A stretch of 6,774 nt of DNA from Actinomycetota bacterium (lineage in GTDB: Bacteria > Actinomycetota > Actinomycetes > S36-B12): NCBI GenBank assembly GCA_009700485.1, contig WLLZ01000094.1, forward strand, positions 1 through 6,774, in the 5' to 3' direction. The number at the start of each line of letters is the position of its first letter. The first letter of the stretch is position 1. Of this stretch, positions 1 to 5,685 are shown piece by piece. The position numbers and the translations under genes were made by a program. The notes below the pieces were generated by a model. That model did not search any database and had not been told where the DNA came from. It worked only from the letters and a program-made list of their open reading frames with translations.

Positions 1-1338
1 GATTACTACTGCACCTATGGCCGCACCTATGTGATTGCTGAAAGTTCTAGTTCCAAAAAGTGTGGACGACCACCTTTGGCCCGTAACCTTAATAACGCCC
101 ATATGCCCATACAGCCGGATAAGGCCAAAGCCAGCACCTACGAGAATCAGGGCCGGAAGTATCGTCCAATAACTTGGGTTTCTCGCCGCTACCCCGAACC
201 ACCAAATCATGCTGAGTGTGAGCAGAAGGCACCCAACTATCGTCTCTTTTTGCCTAGTAAGCCCATACTTTTCTCTGAATCTGTGCGCCAACAAATGCAA
301 AGTAATTAACGGTAAAACTAGCGGCAGCATTCCGATACCAATCCAGGTAGAAGTGAATTTGGTATCAGCATCAAGAATTACGGTGAAGGCGGCAACCACT
401 ACAAACAGGGCGCCTACGTGAATTCCGCCGAAAATATCGGTCAGCCACATCCGACGGTTATGAGTCACGATGTTGGTATCGAAGAGTTTGTGATCGTACT
501 TCCTATTGAGTACGAAGTATCCAATGAAACAGGCGATCCCACCGACGACGATAGCGCTCACCAAAGGCCAACTCCCGATCTGCTCCTTGAAAACTAGCAG
601 AACTAGGTACGGGCTCAGTAATCCAAGACCCAGCAAAACCGTCGGGGCCATGAGCCCAAAACTGAAGGTACTGTCTTCATCACGGCTCTCCGTCATCCCC
701 AAGGCACCCAGGGCAACCGCTACTAGCATCAGCAGAGCATTCGCGAGAAAAGGCGTATGCCAAGCTATGTCGCTCGTTATGACAGGGCCAAAAACAGGGC
801 CCAGGACCATGCCGCACATACCCGCACCACGCCACAGCAGCCAACCATTATGGCGGGTGTCTCCATCCATGGTCGTGACTAAAACTCCACCTGTCGAAGT
901 CAGAATTAGCCCCGCGCACAGGCCCATAAGTACCCGAACCAGCAGGAGAGTCCAAAAGTTTTCAATGAGTAAGCCACATAATGCTGTTACGGAAAATACT
1001 AGACCGGCAATGATGAACATCCGTTTGCGGCCGATGATGTCGCATAATCGGCCACCTGCAATTGCGACCATGATAAGCGCGACCGAATAACTTGCTAGGG
1101 CCAGAGTCACTTCGAGAGTGCTGATACCTAATTGCGCGGCTACCGCTTTATGTGACGCAATAAAAACCGTACTACCTAGCCAACACAAAAAAACCGATAT
1201 CGTGATTGCTGAGAGTGTTTGCCGCTTTGCTCTCTTTTTTGCTATCTTTTTTTTGGCTTTATCAGCGCGGCGCGCTGCTTTCTCCTCGGGGGTGCGAGGA
1301 GCCTTCGGTAATTCAACCTCGCCCTGACCGTCGTTCAT
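1..1338 (-). CDS. MFS drug exporter, DHA2-like (14-TM type), 3' end outside window
   Basis: This is a proton-coupled efflux transporter of the major facilitator superfamily, expected in the cytoplasmic membrane; the substrate cannot be read from sequence. The frame is open from ATG at 1338 to the window edge (446 residues, no stop). The first 40 residues are hydrophilic and rich in Lys/Arg, so they should be cytosolic. About twelve hydrophobic helices follow (first near 42-62, twelfth near 393-412) and a thirteenth begins near 436. Motif A is GGRLCDIIGRKRMF (95-108), the motif B arginine is R135 in LLLVRVLMGL, and an antiporter-type motif C is GMVLGPVFGP (176-185). Two extra helices between the N- and C-terminal halves point to the 14-helix DHA2 group rather than a 12-helix family. 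The start lies 10 bp after the histidine phosphatase stop with no clear Shine-Dalgarno site, so translational coupling is likely. MFS membership is firm; the subgroup is less so. Confidence 0.88.
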   Translation of the reverse strand, partial: MNDGQGEVELPKAPRTPEEKAARRADKAKKKIAKKRAKRQTLSAITISVFLCWLGSTVFIASHKAVAAQLGISTLEVTLALASYSVALIMVAIAGGRLCDIIGRKRMFIIAGLVFSVTALCGLLIENFWTLLLVRVLMGLCAGLILTSTGGVLVTTMDGDTRHNGWLLWRGAGMCGMVLGPVFGPVITSDIAWHTPFLANALLMLVAVALGALGMTESRDEDSTFSFGLMAPTVLLGLGLLSPYLVLLVFKEQIGSWPLVSAIVVGGIACFIGYFVLNRKYDHKLFDTNIVTHNRRMWLTDIFGGIHVGALFVVVAAFTVILDADTKFTSTWIGIGMLPLVLPLITLHLLAHRFREKYGLTRQKETIVGCLLLTLSMIWWFGVAARNPSYWTILPALILVGAGFGLIRLYGHMGVIKVTGQRWSSTLFGTRTFSNHIGAAIGAVVI

Positions 1339-1348
1339 CTGGGTAACG

Positions 1349-1927
1349 TCATCCGGTTTCTAGGTCGTCAGCCAGTAGCATCTGCGGCACCACGACAAAT
1401 CTATATGCCAGTTCGTTACCGGGTTGCCGCACTAGGACCCAAATTAAGTCAAATCGTTCATCGGGCCAACGGTGCGGGATATCTTCCTTATTTACCACCG
1501 GGAAGTGCCGCACAATTTTCGACATGGTGCCGTGGTGCCAGACGATCAGGGTGGATTCGGGGCGGCCGAGTACTTCGTCAACTAGCTTTTTTTCATTGCC
1601 GTGGGTGTGATCGTCTTCAATCTCGAGGTTAAGTCGTCGGGCGGTAGGTGTTGCGGTGTCAATCTCGCGCTTACTTTTTGCGTCGGGAGTTGGCCTCGTT
1701 GCCAAAATCCGTTCAGGCTTCACGACGTTCGGATGAGCCGGCGATGGTGCATGGGCGAAAAAGCCAGCTAGCGCGCCGGCGCGGGTCCAACCCAATACCG
1801 AAAGTGAGTGCCCGTCATGCTTGCCCTCTTCGTTGACACCATGCGGCTCAGTTCCTTCACCTGGTTTTTCACCATGGCGCACGAACATGATGACTTCTGG
1901 AGCGTTTTCTGGTGATTCTTGGGCCAT
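1349..1927 (-). CDS. Histidine phosphatase superfamily protein (phosphoglycerate mutase-like)
   Basis: This is a 192-residue member of the histidine phosphatase (phosphoglycerate mutase-like) superfamily. The catalytic RHG motif is at 17-19 (MFVRHGEKPG), with His18 as the expected phospho-acceptor. The second conserved histidine is in WHHGTM (130-135), probably His132. A C-terminal block RWPDERFDLIWVL follows, resembling a bacterial subgroup with a P.RWP..RFD motif near the C-terminus. There is no signal peptide or membrane segment, so it should be cytosolic. It is shorter than classical phosphoglycerate mutase and lacks that enzyme's recognisable features, so I would not call it a glycolytic mutase; the substrate is unknown. 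The ATG at 1927 is the only start after the in-frame dnaB stop 27 bp upstream. No Shine-Dalgarno site is visible, which suggests expression depends on translation of dnaB. The MFS gene follows 10 bp downstream. Confidence 0.85.
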   Translation of the reverse strand: MAQESPENAPEVIMFVRHGEKPGEGTEPHGVNEEGKHDGHSLSVLGWTRAGALAGFFAHAPSPAHPNVVKPERILATRPTPDAKSKREIDTATPTARRLNLEIEDDHTHGNEKKLVDEVLGRPESTLIVWHHGTMSKIVRHFPVVNKEDIPHRWPDERFDLIWVLVRQPGNELAYRFVVVPQMLLADDLETG

Positions 1928-1954
1928 GCCAGCAGATATTACAGTGCGGTGAAC

Positions 1955-3313
1955 CTATGTTTGCGCCATATCCACGAAACGGCTGTAGTGGCCTTGGAAC
2001 GCAACTGTGACTAGGCCTGTTGGGCCGTTGCGGTGTTTGGCAATGATGAAGTCGGCTTCACCGGCCCGTGGTGATTCGCGTTCGTAAGCATCCTCACGGT
2101 GCAGTAGCACGACAACGTCGGCATCTTGTTCCAAAGAACCCGATTCGCGAAGGTCTGCGAGCATCGGTCGTTTATCCTGGCGCTGCTCAGCACCACGGTT
2201 CAACTGGCTGATTGCTATTACGGGTACTTCAAGTTCTTTGGCCAGAAGTTTAAGTGATCGCGAGAACTCCGAAACTTCTTGCTGGCGGCTTTCGACACGC
2301 TTACCACTTGTCATGAGCTGCAAATAGTCGACAACTACCAAGCGCAGATCATGACGCTGCTTCAGGCGGCGGCACTTGGCGCGGATCTCCATCAAGGTCA
2401 TGTTCGGTGAATCGTCAATGAACAAAGGAGCCTCACTGACCGTGCCCATCTTGCTGGCTAACTTAGCCCAGTCGCCTTCGCTCATTGTGCCCGAACGCAT
2501 GTGGTGCAGGGGGATCTGGGCTTCGGCCGAAAGAAGCCGCATGACGATTTCGTTGCGGCTCATTTCGAGTGAGAAGATGACGCTACTCAAACCATGTTTG
2601 ATGGAAGCATTTCGGCAAATATCAAGACCAAGTGTTGATTTACCAAGCGCCGGCCGAGCAGCCAAAATAATTAACTGCCCAGGGTGCAGGCCGTTAGTTA
2701 GTGAATCAAGATCAACAAACCCTGTTGGTACCCCGATCATTTCGCCGCCGCGATTTGAGATTGCTTCGATCTCACTCAGTGCGTCATTCATGATGTCGCG
2801 CAGTGGGCTGTAATCCTCACTCATGCGCCGATCGGTAACGTCGTAGACCTCGGCTTGTGCTCGATCAACCATTTCGTCAACATCGCCGGTACCGGTATAA
2901 CCCATACTGACGATGCGCGTGCCGGCTTCAACGAGTCGGCGCAAGATTGCTTGCTCGCGCACGATACGGGCGTAGTAGTTGCCATTTGCTGCGGTTGGCA
3001 CCAGTGACACCAACGTGTGCAGATACGGTGCCCCACCTACGCGTGCGATATCGCCGTTCTTGGTTAACTCAGCAGCAATGGTGACGGCATCGGCTGGCTC
3101 GCCCTTGCTGTATAAATCAAGAATTGCCCCGTAAATAGTTTGATGTGCGGGACGATAGAAATCGGCTTCGCGTACTGTCTCGACTACGTCGGCGATGGCG
3201 TCCTTGCTCAGCAGCATGGCTCCTAAGACCGACTGCTCGGCGGCAACATCATTAGGTGGGGTGCGGTCCTGGGCGCGGTGCTCAACGGGAAGGGGCAACT
3301 CAACGACACTCAT
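1955..3313 (-). CDS. dnaB: Replicative DNA helicase DnaB
   Basis: DnaB is the hexameric ATP-driven helicase that unwinds DNA at the replication fork and recruits primase. The 452-residue product is full length for the family. An N-terminal domain (about 20-125, opening PPNDVAAEQSVLGAML) is followed by a linker and the RecA-like C-terminal domain from about 195. Visible motifs are Walker A RPALGKST (220-227), the catalytic glutamate in FSLEMS (Glu250), Walker B LVVVDYLQL (Asp329), the AISQLNRGAEQR sensor block (367-378) and the KHRNGPTG block near the C-terminus (426-433), which carries the basic residues that contact ATP across the subunit interface. There is no intein, although some actinobacterial dnaB genes carry one. 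The ATG at 3313 has a strong AAGGGAGG site 5 bp upstream (3319-3326). The gene is divergent from the phosphatase gene at 3587 and probably leads a transcript with the histidine phosphatase and MFS genes. Confidence 0.98.
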   Translation of the reverse strand: MSVVELPLPVEHRAQDRTPPNDVAAEQSVLGAMLLSKDAIADVVETVREADFYRPAHQTIYGAILDLYSKGEPADAVTIAAELTKNGDIARVGGAPYLHTLVSLVPTAANGNYYARIVREQAILRRLVEAGTRIVSMGYTGTGDVDEMVDRAQAEVYDVTDRRMSEDYSPLRDIMNDALSEIEAISNRGGEMIGVPTGFVDLDSLTNGLHPGQLIILAARPALGKSTLGLDICRNASIKHGLSSVIFSLEMSRNEIVMRLLSAEAQIPLHHMRSGTMSEGDWAKLASKMGTVSEAPLFIDDSPNMTLMEIRAKCRRLKQRHDLRLVVVDYLQLMTSGKRVESRQQEVSEFSRSLKLLAKELEVPVIAISQLNRGAEQRQDKRPMLADLRESGSLEQDADVVVLLHREDAYERESPRAGEADFIIAKHRNGPTGLVTVAFQGHYSRFVDMAQT

Positions 3314-3349
3314 CTAGGCCTCCCTTCCGAATACCATTCCACCACCATT

Positions 3350-3367
3350 TACCTGTTCTAACAGGTA
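3350..3367. promoter_or_regulatory. 18-bp palindrome upstream of dnaB (operator-like)
   Basis: TACCTGTT and AACAGGTA form a perfect 8-bp inverted repeat around a 2-bp centre (CT). It ends 36 bp before the dnaB ATG and lies just downstream of the candidate -10. The length, symmetry and position suit a dimeric repressor operator. I do not recognise it as a known box (it is not the actinobacterial LexA site). The 2-nt spacer makes it a poor RNA hairpin unless the inner base pairs open, and no T tract follows, so a terminator is unlikely. Confidence 0.5.
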
Positions 3368-3377
3368 GGTCTGACGT

Positions 3378-3407
3378 AACGTATGGGCGCGGCGCCGGCC
3401 CTGTCCA
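3378..3407 (-). promoter_or_regulatory. Candidate sigma70-type promoter for dnaB
   Basis: On the minus strand, TGGACA (3407-3402, one mismatch to TTGACA) is separated by 18 bp from TACGTT (3383-3378), which fits the loose TAnnnT -10 pattern of actinobacteria. Transcription would begin near 3371, leaving an untranslated leader of about 57 nt that contains the 18-bp palindrome and the dnaB ribosome binding site. This is pattern matching only; the spacer is very GC-rich. Confidence 0.3.
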
Positions 3408-3414
3408 ACCGCCT

Positions 3415-3554
3415 TGTGGATGAGGGTGTGGAGTGGTTGGGGACCACCTGCTCCTGACCGGCGATCCCTTGGGGACAGTCTGGGGATGACCGAAATGGGC
3501 CAGTGCCATTTCGGTGCGGTCCGGAGAGATTCCATATCCCCAGGCTGTGGAAAA
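3415..3554. promoter_or_regulatory. Cluster of DnaA-box-like 9-mers
   Basis: Measured against the DnaA box TTATCCACA, TGTGGATGA (3415-3423, minus orientation) and TGTGGAAAA (3546-3554, minus orientation) each match at 8 of 9 positions; the second also fits the relaxed TTWTNCACA pattern. Weaker matches are TGGGGATGA (3481-3489, 7/9), ATATCCCCA (3534-3542, 7/9) and TGTGGAGTG (3427-3435, 6/9). They sit in the divergent region between dnaB and the phosphatase gene, so DnaA binding that tunes dnaB transcription is possible. It is not an obvious oriC: no AT-rich unwinding stretch or dnaA/dnaN is present. Confidence 0.3.
3480..3543. repeat. Nested inverted repeats upstream of the tyrosine phosphatase gene
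   Basis: The inner arms ACCGAAATGG (3489-3498) and CCATTTCGGT (3506-3515) are perfectly complementary over 10 bp around a 7-nt loop. Outside them, CTGGGGAT (3480-3487) and ATCCCCAG (3536-3543) form a second perfect 8-bp pair. No T-run follows, so it does not look like an intrinsic terminator. It could be a protein-binding site, or a structured leader if a plus-strand transcript starts upstream of it. Confidence 0.6.
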
Positions 3555-3574
3555 CAAATTTATTCCAGAATAGG

Positions 3575-3580
3575 TACCCT
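3575..3580 (+). promoter_or_regulatory. Candidate -10 element for the tyrosine phosphatase gene
   Basis: TACCCT fits the actinobacterial TAnnnT -10 pattern and ends exactly 7 positions before the GTG start at 3587. That is the spacing expected if the transcript begins at the start codon (leaderless). No good -35 hexamer is visible and there is no Shine-Dalgarno site before the GTG, which agrees with leaderless initiation but does not prove it. Confidence 0.3.
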
Positions 3581-3586
3581 CAACCC

Positions 3587-4090
3587 GTGCACAAGCCATA
3601 CCAAGTCACCGTCATCTGTCTAGGTAATATTTGCCGCTCCCCGATAGGGGAGGCGGTGCTCCGCGATCGCCTCGCTGCCGCCGGCCTCACCTCATTGGTC
3701 AGCGTCGACTCCGCCGGCACCGGGGATTGGCATATTGGCCAAGGAGCGAACGTCAAATCCATCACCACTTTGAACCAGTACGGCTACGAGCTTGATCACA
3801 CGGCCCGGCAGATTACCCCAAGTTGGTTCGCCGATATTGACCTTGCTTTGGTAATGGACACCAATAATTTCGTCGACGTCGCTGCGCTAATCGAAATTAG
3901 TGGCGCCCAAGTTGAACTGCGGATGATGCGAGCTTTTGATCCGGCACTAAGTGGCATTGTTGAACCAGACCCCGCCCTTGATGTGCCCGACCCGTATCAC
4001 GGCACCATGGATGATTTTCTAACCGTGCTGCGCATGATTGAAGCCGCCTGCGATGGGCTCGTGACCGAGCTAGAAATGCGCTTATCTTGA
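3587..4090 (+). CDS. Low-molecular-weight protein tyrosine phosphatase
   Basis: This is a cytosolic phosphatase of the low-molecular-weight PTP family, which removes phosphate from protein tyrosines through a cysteine-phosphate intermediate. The catalytic loop CLGNICRS (11-18) gives the C-x5-R signature with Cys11 and Arg17. DSAGTGDWHIGQ (41-52) is the next family block, and the general acid is Asp135 in DVPDPYHG. The product of 167 residues is close to the usual length of about 155-165. I chose GTG at 3587 because homologs begin just before the V.F/I.CLGN strand. An upstream in-frame GTG at 3503 would add 28 residues unlike the family and would place coding sequence over the hairpin. There is no Shine-Dalgarno site, and a -10-like TACCCT is placed for a leaderless mRNA. 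It is the only plus-strand gene in the window, divergent from dnaB and convergent with the DUF805 genes. Its protein substrate is unknown; a DUF805 link is only positional. Confidence 0.95.
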   Translation: MHKPYQVTVICLGNICRSPIGEAVLRDRLAAAGLTSLVSVDSAGTGDWHIGQGANVKSITTLNQYGYELDHTARQITPSWFADIDLALVMDTNNFVDVAALIEISGAQVELRMMRAFDPALSGIVEPDPALDVPDPYHGTMDDFLTVLRMIEAACDGLVTELEMRLS

Positions 4091-4230
4091 TCTCAATTCG
4101 ACTAACTAACTCAAAGAATGGTGAATTGAATTGTCCGAATTGACCCCGCCCAAATTTTAACCCTTCATGTTCTGGTTGGTCATCGTTGTTGCAACCGGGG
4201 CTACCGCCAGTAACTAACCGTAAGCGCAAT

Positions 4231-4266
4231 GTGAAGGGGCCCGGTCAGTTGACCGGGCCCCTTCAC
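4231..4266. terminator. Strong bidirectional hairpin between convergent genes
   Basis: Arms GTGAAGGGGCCCGGTCA (4231-4247) and TGACCGGGCCCCTTCAC (4250-4266) are perfectly complementary over 17 bp, with only GT between them, so the real RNA loop would be about 4 nt. It lies between the phosphatase stop (4090) and the DUF805 stop (4280) and could serve both strands. There is no clear T-run on either side, which is common for hairpin terminators in actinobacteria. The remaining intergenic DNA (4091-4230) shows nothing I can assign with confidence. Confidence 0.85.
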
Positions 4267-4279
4267 TTGGAAAGCCGAA

Positions 4280-4645
4280 CTAGGCGGGAGCTGGGCCGTG
4301 CGCATTATCGCCCGGCTTTGATGGCTGAGCCCAGAAGATGATCAAAATAATGATTCCCACGCACGGGATAATTAGCAGTAACTGCAGCCAACCTGATCTG
4401 CCGGTGTCATGTAACCGGCGGCTACCTACCGACAACTCCACGACAAAGAAAATGATGGCAATGATGGCCGAGAAAACACCAAAACCGGCGTCGCCATTTA
4501 GGTTCAGTAACGATGCCAAAAGGTTAATTACGATGCCGAGTAGGAATATGAAGAGGTAGAAGTACCAGAATTCTGATCGGCTAGCGCGTCCCGAAAACAC
4601 CCCGATTTTACTGAAACACGTAGAGATTGATTGTCCGAAACTCAT
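4280..4645 (-). CDS. DUF805 family membrane protein (copy 1, last of three)
   Basis: This is a 121-residue inner-membrane protein of the DUF805 family, whose molecular function is not established. The N-terminal cytosolic block MSFGQSISTCFSKIGVFSG leads into GRASRSEFW (19-27). Helices follow near 27-48, 54-74 and 86-106, with the family hallmark RRLHDTGRSGW (76-86) between the second and third. A short PGDNAHG segment ends the protein. The ATG at 4645 has an overlapping GGAGGAG site (4648-4654). Its first 32 residues match copy 2 at 25 positions, so the pair is a clear duplication. A hairpin (4717-4757) separates it from copy 2, so it may have its own promoter; a GATAAT-like hexamer at 4698-4693 is a weak candidate -10. 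The bidirectional hairpin just downstream ends the unit. Confidence 0.92.
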   Translation of the reverse strand: MSFGQSISTCFSKIGVFSGRASRSEFWYFYLFIFLLGIVINLLASLLNLNGDAGFGVFSAIIAIIFFVVELSVGSRRLHDTGRSGWLQLLLIIPCVGIIILIIFWAQPSKPGDNAHGPAPA

Positions 4646-4716
4646 AACTCCTCCAAAGTAGAGCTCCCCCCTAGGCAGGTGAGCGTACGAGCATTATCCA
4701 TCAATTTCTTCTCGGC

Positions 4717-4757
4717 AAAGCGAAAGGGCCCGGTTAATTACCGAGCCCTTTTGCTTT
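4717..4757 (-). terminator. Hairpin terminator after DUF805 copy 2
   Basis: The 18-nt arms at 4717-4734 and 4740-4757 surround a TAATT loop. They pair at all but two positions, one of which is a G-U wobble in the minus-strand RNA. In minus-strand reading the hairpin begins 10 bp after the copy 2 stop, and the distal arm ends CCCTTTCGCTTT, giving a modest U-rich tail. It probably terminates or attenuates the transcript before copy 1. Its GGGCCCGGT core is shared with the hairpin at 4231-4266. Confidence 0.75.
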
Positions 4758-4767
4758 GGCAACCTAG

Positions 4768-5196
4768 TTATGCGTTCGCCGAGCCATACTTATTGTCACC
4801 AGGTGTGCTCTTCAGGAGAGCTAACACGAGTAACAAGATGGTGCCGATACCGCAAGCAAGCATCAAAACGTAGCCGAGCAGCACCAGCCACCCCGACTTA
4901 TCCGAGTCGTGCACCCTGCGAACCATCACCGAAATCCCCGGCAGCAAAGTGACAAGACCCCAGATGAGGGACAGGACACCAATACCGGAATTCACAAACG
5001 GAACAACTGTTCCGCCGATATTCATTTCCTGGGTTGAAGCGCCCATTTGTAGACCCATGGCACTATCGATGAAGTAAAGGACCGCGCCAACGACGTAAAC
5101 AAAGAGAAAGAACCACCAGAACTCAGAGCGACTAGCGCGCCCACTGAAAGTCACATACTTCTTGAAGCAGGTTGATATTGCTTGTCCGAAACTCAT
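4768..5196 (-). CDS. DUF805 family membrane protein (copy 2, middle)
   Basis: This is a 142-residue DUF805 membrane protein of unknown molecular function. MSFGQAISTCFKKYVTFSG leads into GRASRSEFWWFF (19-30). Helices lie near 27-47, 69-91 and 103-128. The hallmark block is RRVHDSDKSGW (93-103), a variant of the usual RRLHD, and the tail is PGDNKYG (132-138). A loop of about 20 residues between helices 1 and 2 (around 48-68) makes it the longest copy. I start at ATG 5196 rather than the in-frame GTG at 5202: the ATG gives the MSFGQ start shared with copy 1, and it has an AAGGAG site 5 bp upstream that overlaps the GTG. It lies 78 bp after copy 3. A TTGACA hexamer just past the copy 3 stop could start an internal transcript, but no convincing -10 follows. 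Confidence 0.92.
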   Translation of the reverse strand: MSFGQAISTCFKKYVTFSGRASRSEFWWFFLFVYVVGAVLYFIDSAMGLQMGASTQEMNIGGTVVPFVNSGIGVLSLIWGLVTLLPGISVMVRRVHDSDKSGWLVLLGYVLMLACGIGTILLLVLALLKSTPGDNKYGSANA

Positions 5197-5201
5197 CTGC
5201 A

Positions 5202-5207
5202 CTCCTT
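5202..5207 (-). promoter_or_regulatory. Ribosome binding site that fixes the DUF805 copy 2 start
   Basis: AAGGAG in minus-strand reading ends 5 nt before the ATG at 5196 and overlaps the in-frame GTG at 5202-5200, so the GTG cannot be the start served by this site. A second purine-rich run, GAGGAGG, lies about 15 nt further upstream and has no start codon suitably placed after it. Confidence 0.75.
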
Positions 5208-5274
5208 GGGTTTGCGCCCCTCCTCAGGAGCGTTCACCCACATTGTGGCCGAAACTCAGCCAAATGTTGTCAAT

Positions 5275-5685
5275 TTAGGAAGTTTTTTCACCAAAATTAT
5301 TGGCGCCGGGGGTACCCGCCATGACCCAAAAGACCAAAAGCACGATGTTTCCGCACGGCACCAAAGTCAGCAACTGCAGCCAACCCGACATGCCGCGGTC
5401 ATGCAGGCGGCGGCAGCCAACGGCATAGGTCGGGACCAGTAGAGCTAGGGCCACCACAATTGCCAGGAAGTAGAAAATTATTCCAATAACTAACAGCGGC
5501 CCATTTGCCTGACCGCCAGGGCTTCCAGCACTGGCCGCGATTAGGAAGACGCCACCAGTTATTGCCACGACACCGGTAACCAGGGTCTGGAACAGCATCC
5601 ACCACCAAAACTCGGAACGCTTCGCCCGTCCTTCGAAGGTTGCATACTTTTGAAAGCAGGTGCGGACCGCAGCTGCGAAAGACAT
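5275..5685 (-). CDS. DUF805 family membrane protein (copy 3, first of three)
   Basis: This is a 136-residue DUF805 membrane protein of unknown molecular function and the most diverged copy. MSFAAAVRTCFQKYATFEG leads into GRAKRSEFWWW (19-29). Helices lie near 27-52, 63-88 and 102-124, separated by a Gly/Ser/Pro-rich loop (ASAGSPGGQANGP, 51-63). The hallmark is RRLHDRGMSGW (92-102) and the tail has PGANNFG (126-132). The ATG at 5685 has AAGGAG 5 bp upstream (5691-5696); a nearby ATG at 5690 is out of frame. It starts 37 bp after the rplI stop with no terminator visible between them, so it may be read through from the ssb-rpsR-rplI transcript. Copies 2 and 1 follow in the same direction. Confidence 0.92.
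   Translation of the reverse strand: MSFAAAVRTCFQKYATFEGRAKRSEFWWWMLFQTLVTGVVAITGGVFLIAASAGSPGGQANGPLLVIGIIFYFLAIVVALALLVPTYAVGCRRLHDRGMSGWLQLLTLVPCGNIVLLVFWVMAGTPGANNFGEKTS

Noticed and set aside
506..1090. Long plus-strand open frame (194 codons)
   Set aside because: It is antisense to the well-supported MFS gene, which is open through the whole stretch with clear MFS motifs. The plus-strand product has no recognisable domain and biased Ser/Pro/Arg composition.
1955..3313. Intein in dnaB
   Set aside because: Some actinobacterial DnaB proteins carry inteins, but this reading frame has normal length and uninterrupted Walker A and other helicase motifs.
3503..3586. Longer version of the tyrosine phosphatase starting at an in-frame GTG
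   Set aside because: The added 28 residues do not resemble the family, which starts just before the catalytic loop strand, and the extension would run through the inverted-repeat region. The GTG at 3587 gives the normal length.
3897..4229. Minus-strand open frame of 110 codons across the phosphatase 3' end
   Set aside because: It is mostly antisense to the phosphatase gene, has no recognisable domain, and its start lies almost against the terminator hairpin.
5220..5230. CTCCT-C-AGGAG inverted repeat upstream of DUF805 copy 2
   Set aside because: Arms of only 5 bp, explained by overlap of Shine-Dalgarno-like sequences; no further support.
5242..5273. Internal promoter before DUF805 copy 2 (TTGACA at 5268-5273 in minus-strand reading)
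   Set aside because: The -35 hexamer is perfect, but the best downstream -10-like hexamer (CACAAT) is 20 bp away and weak, so I did not list it as a feature.
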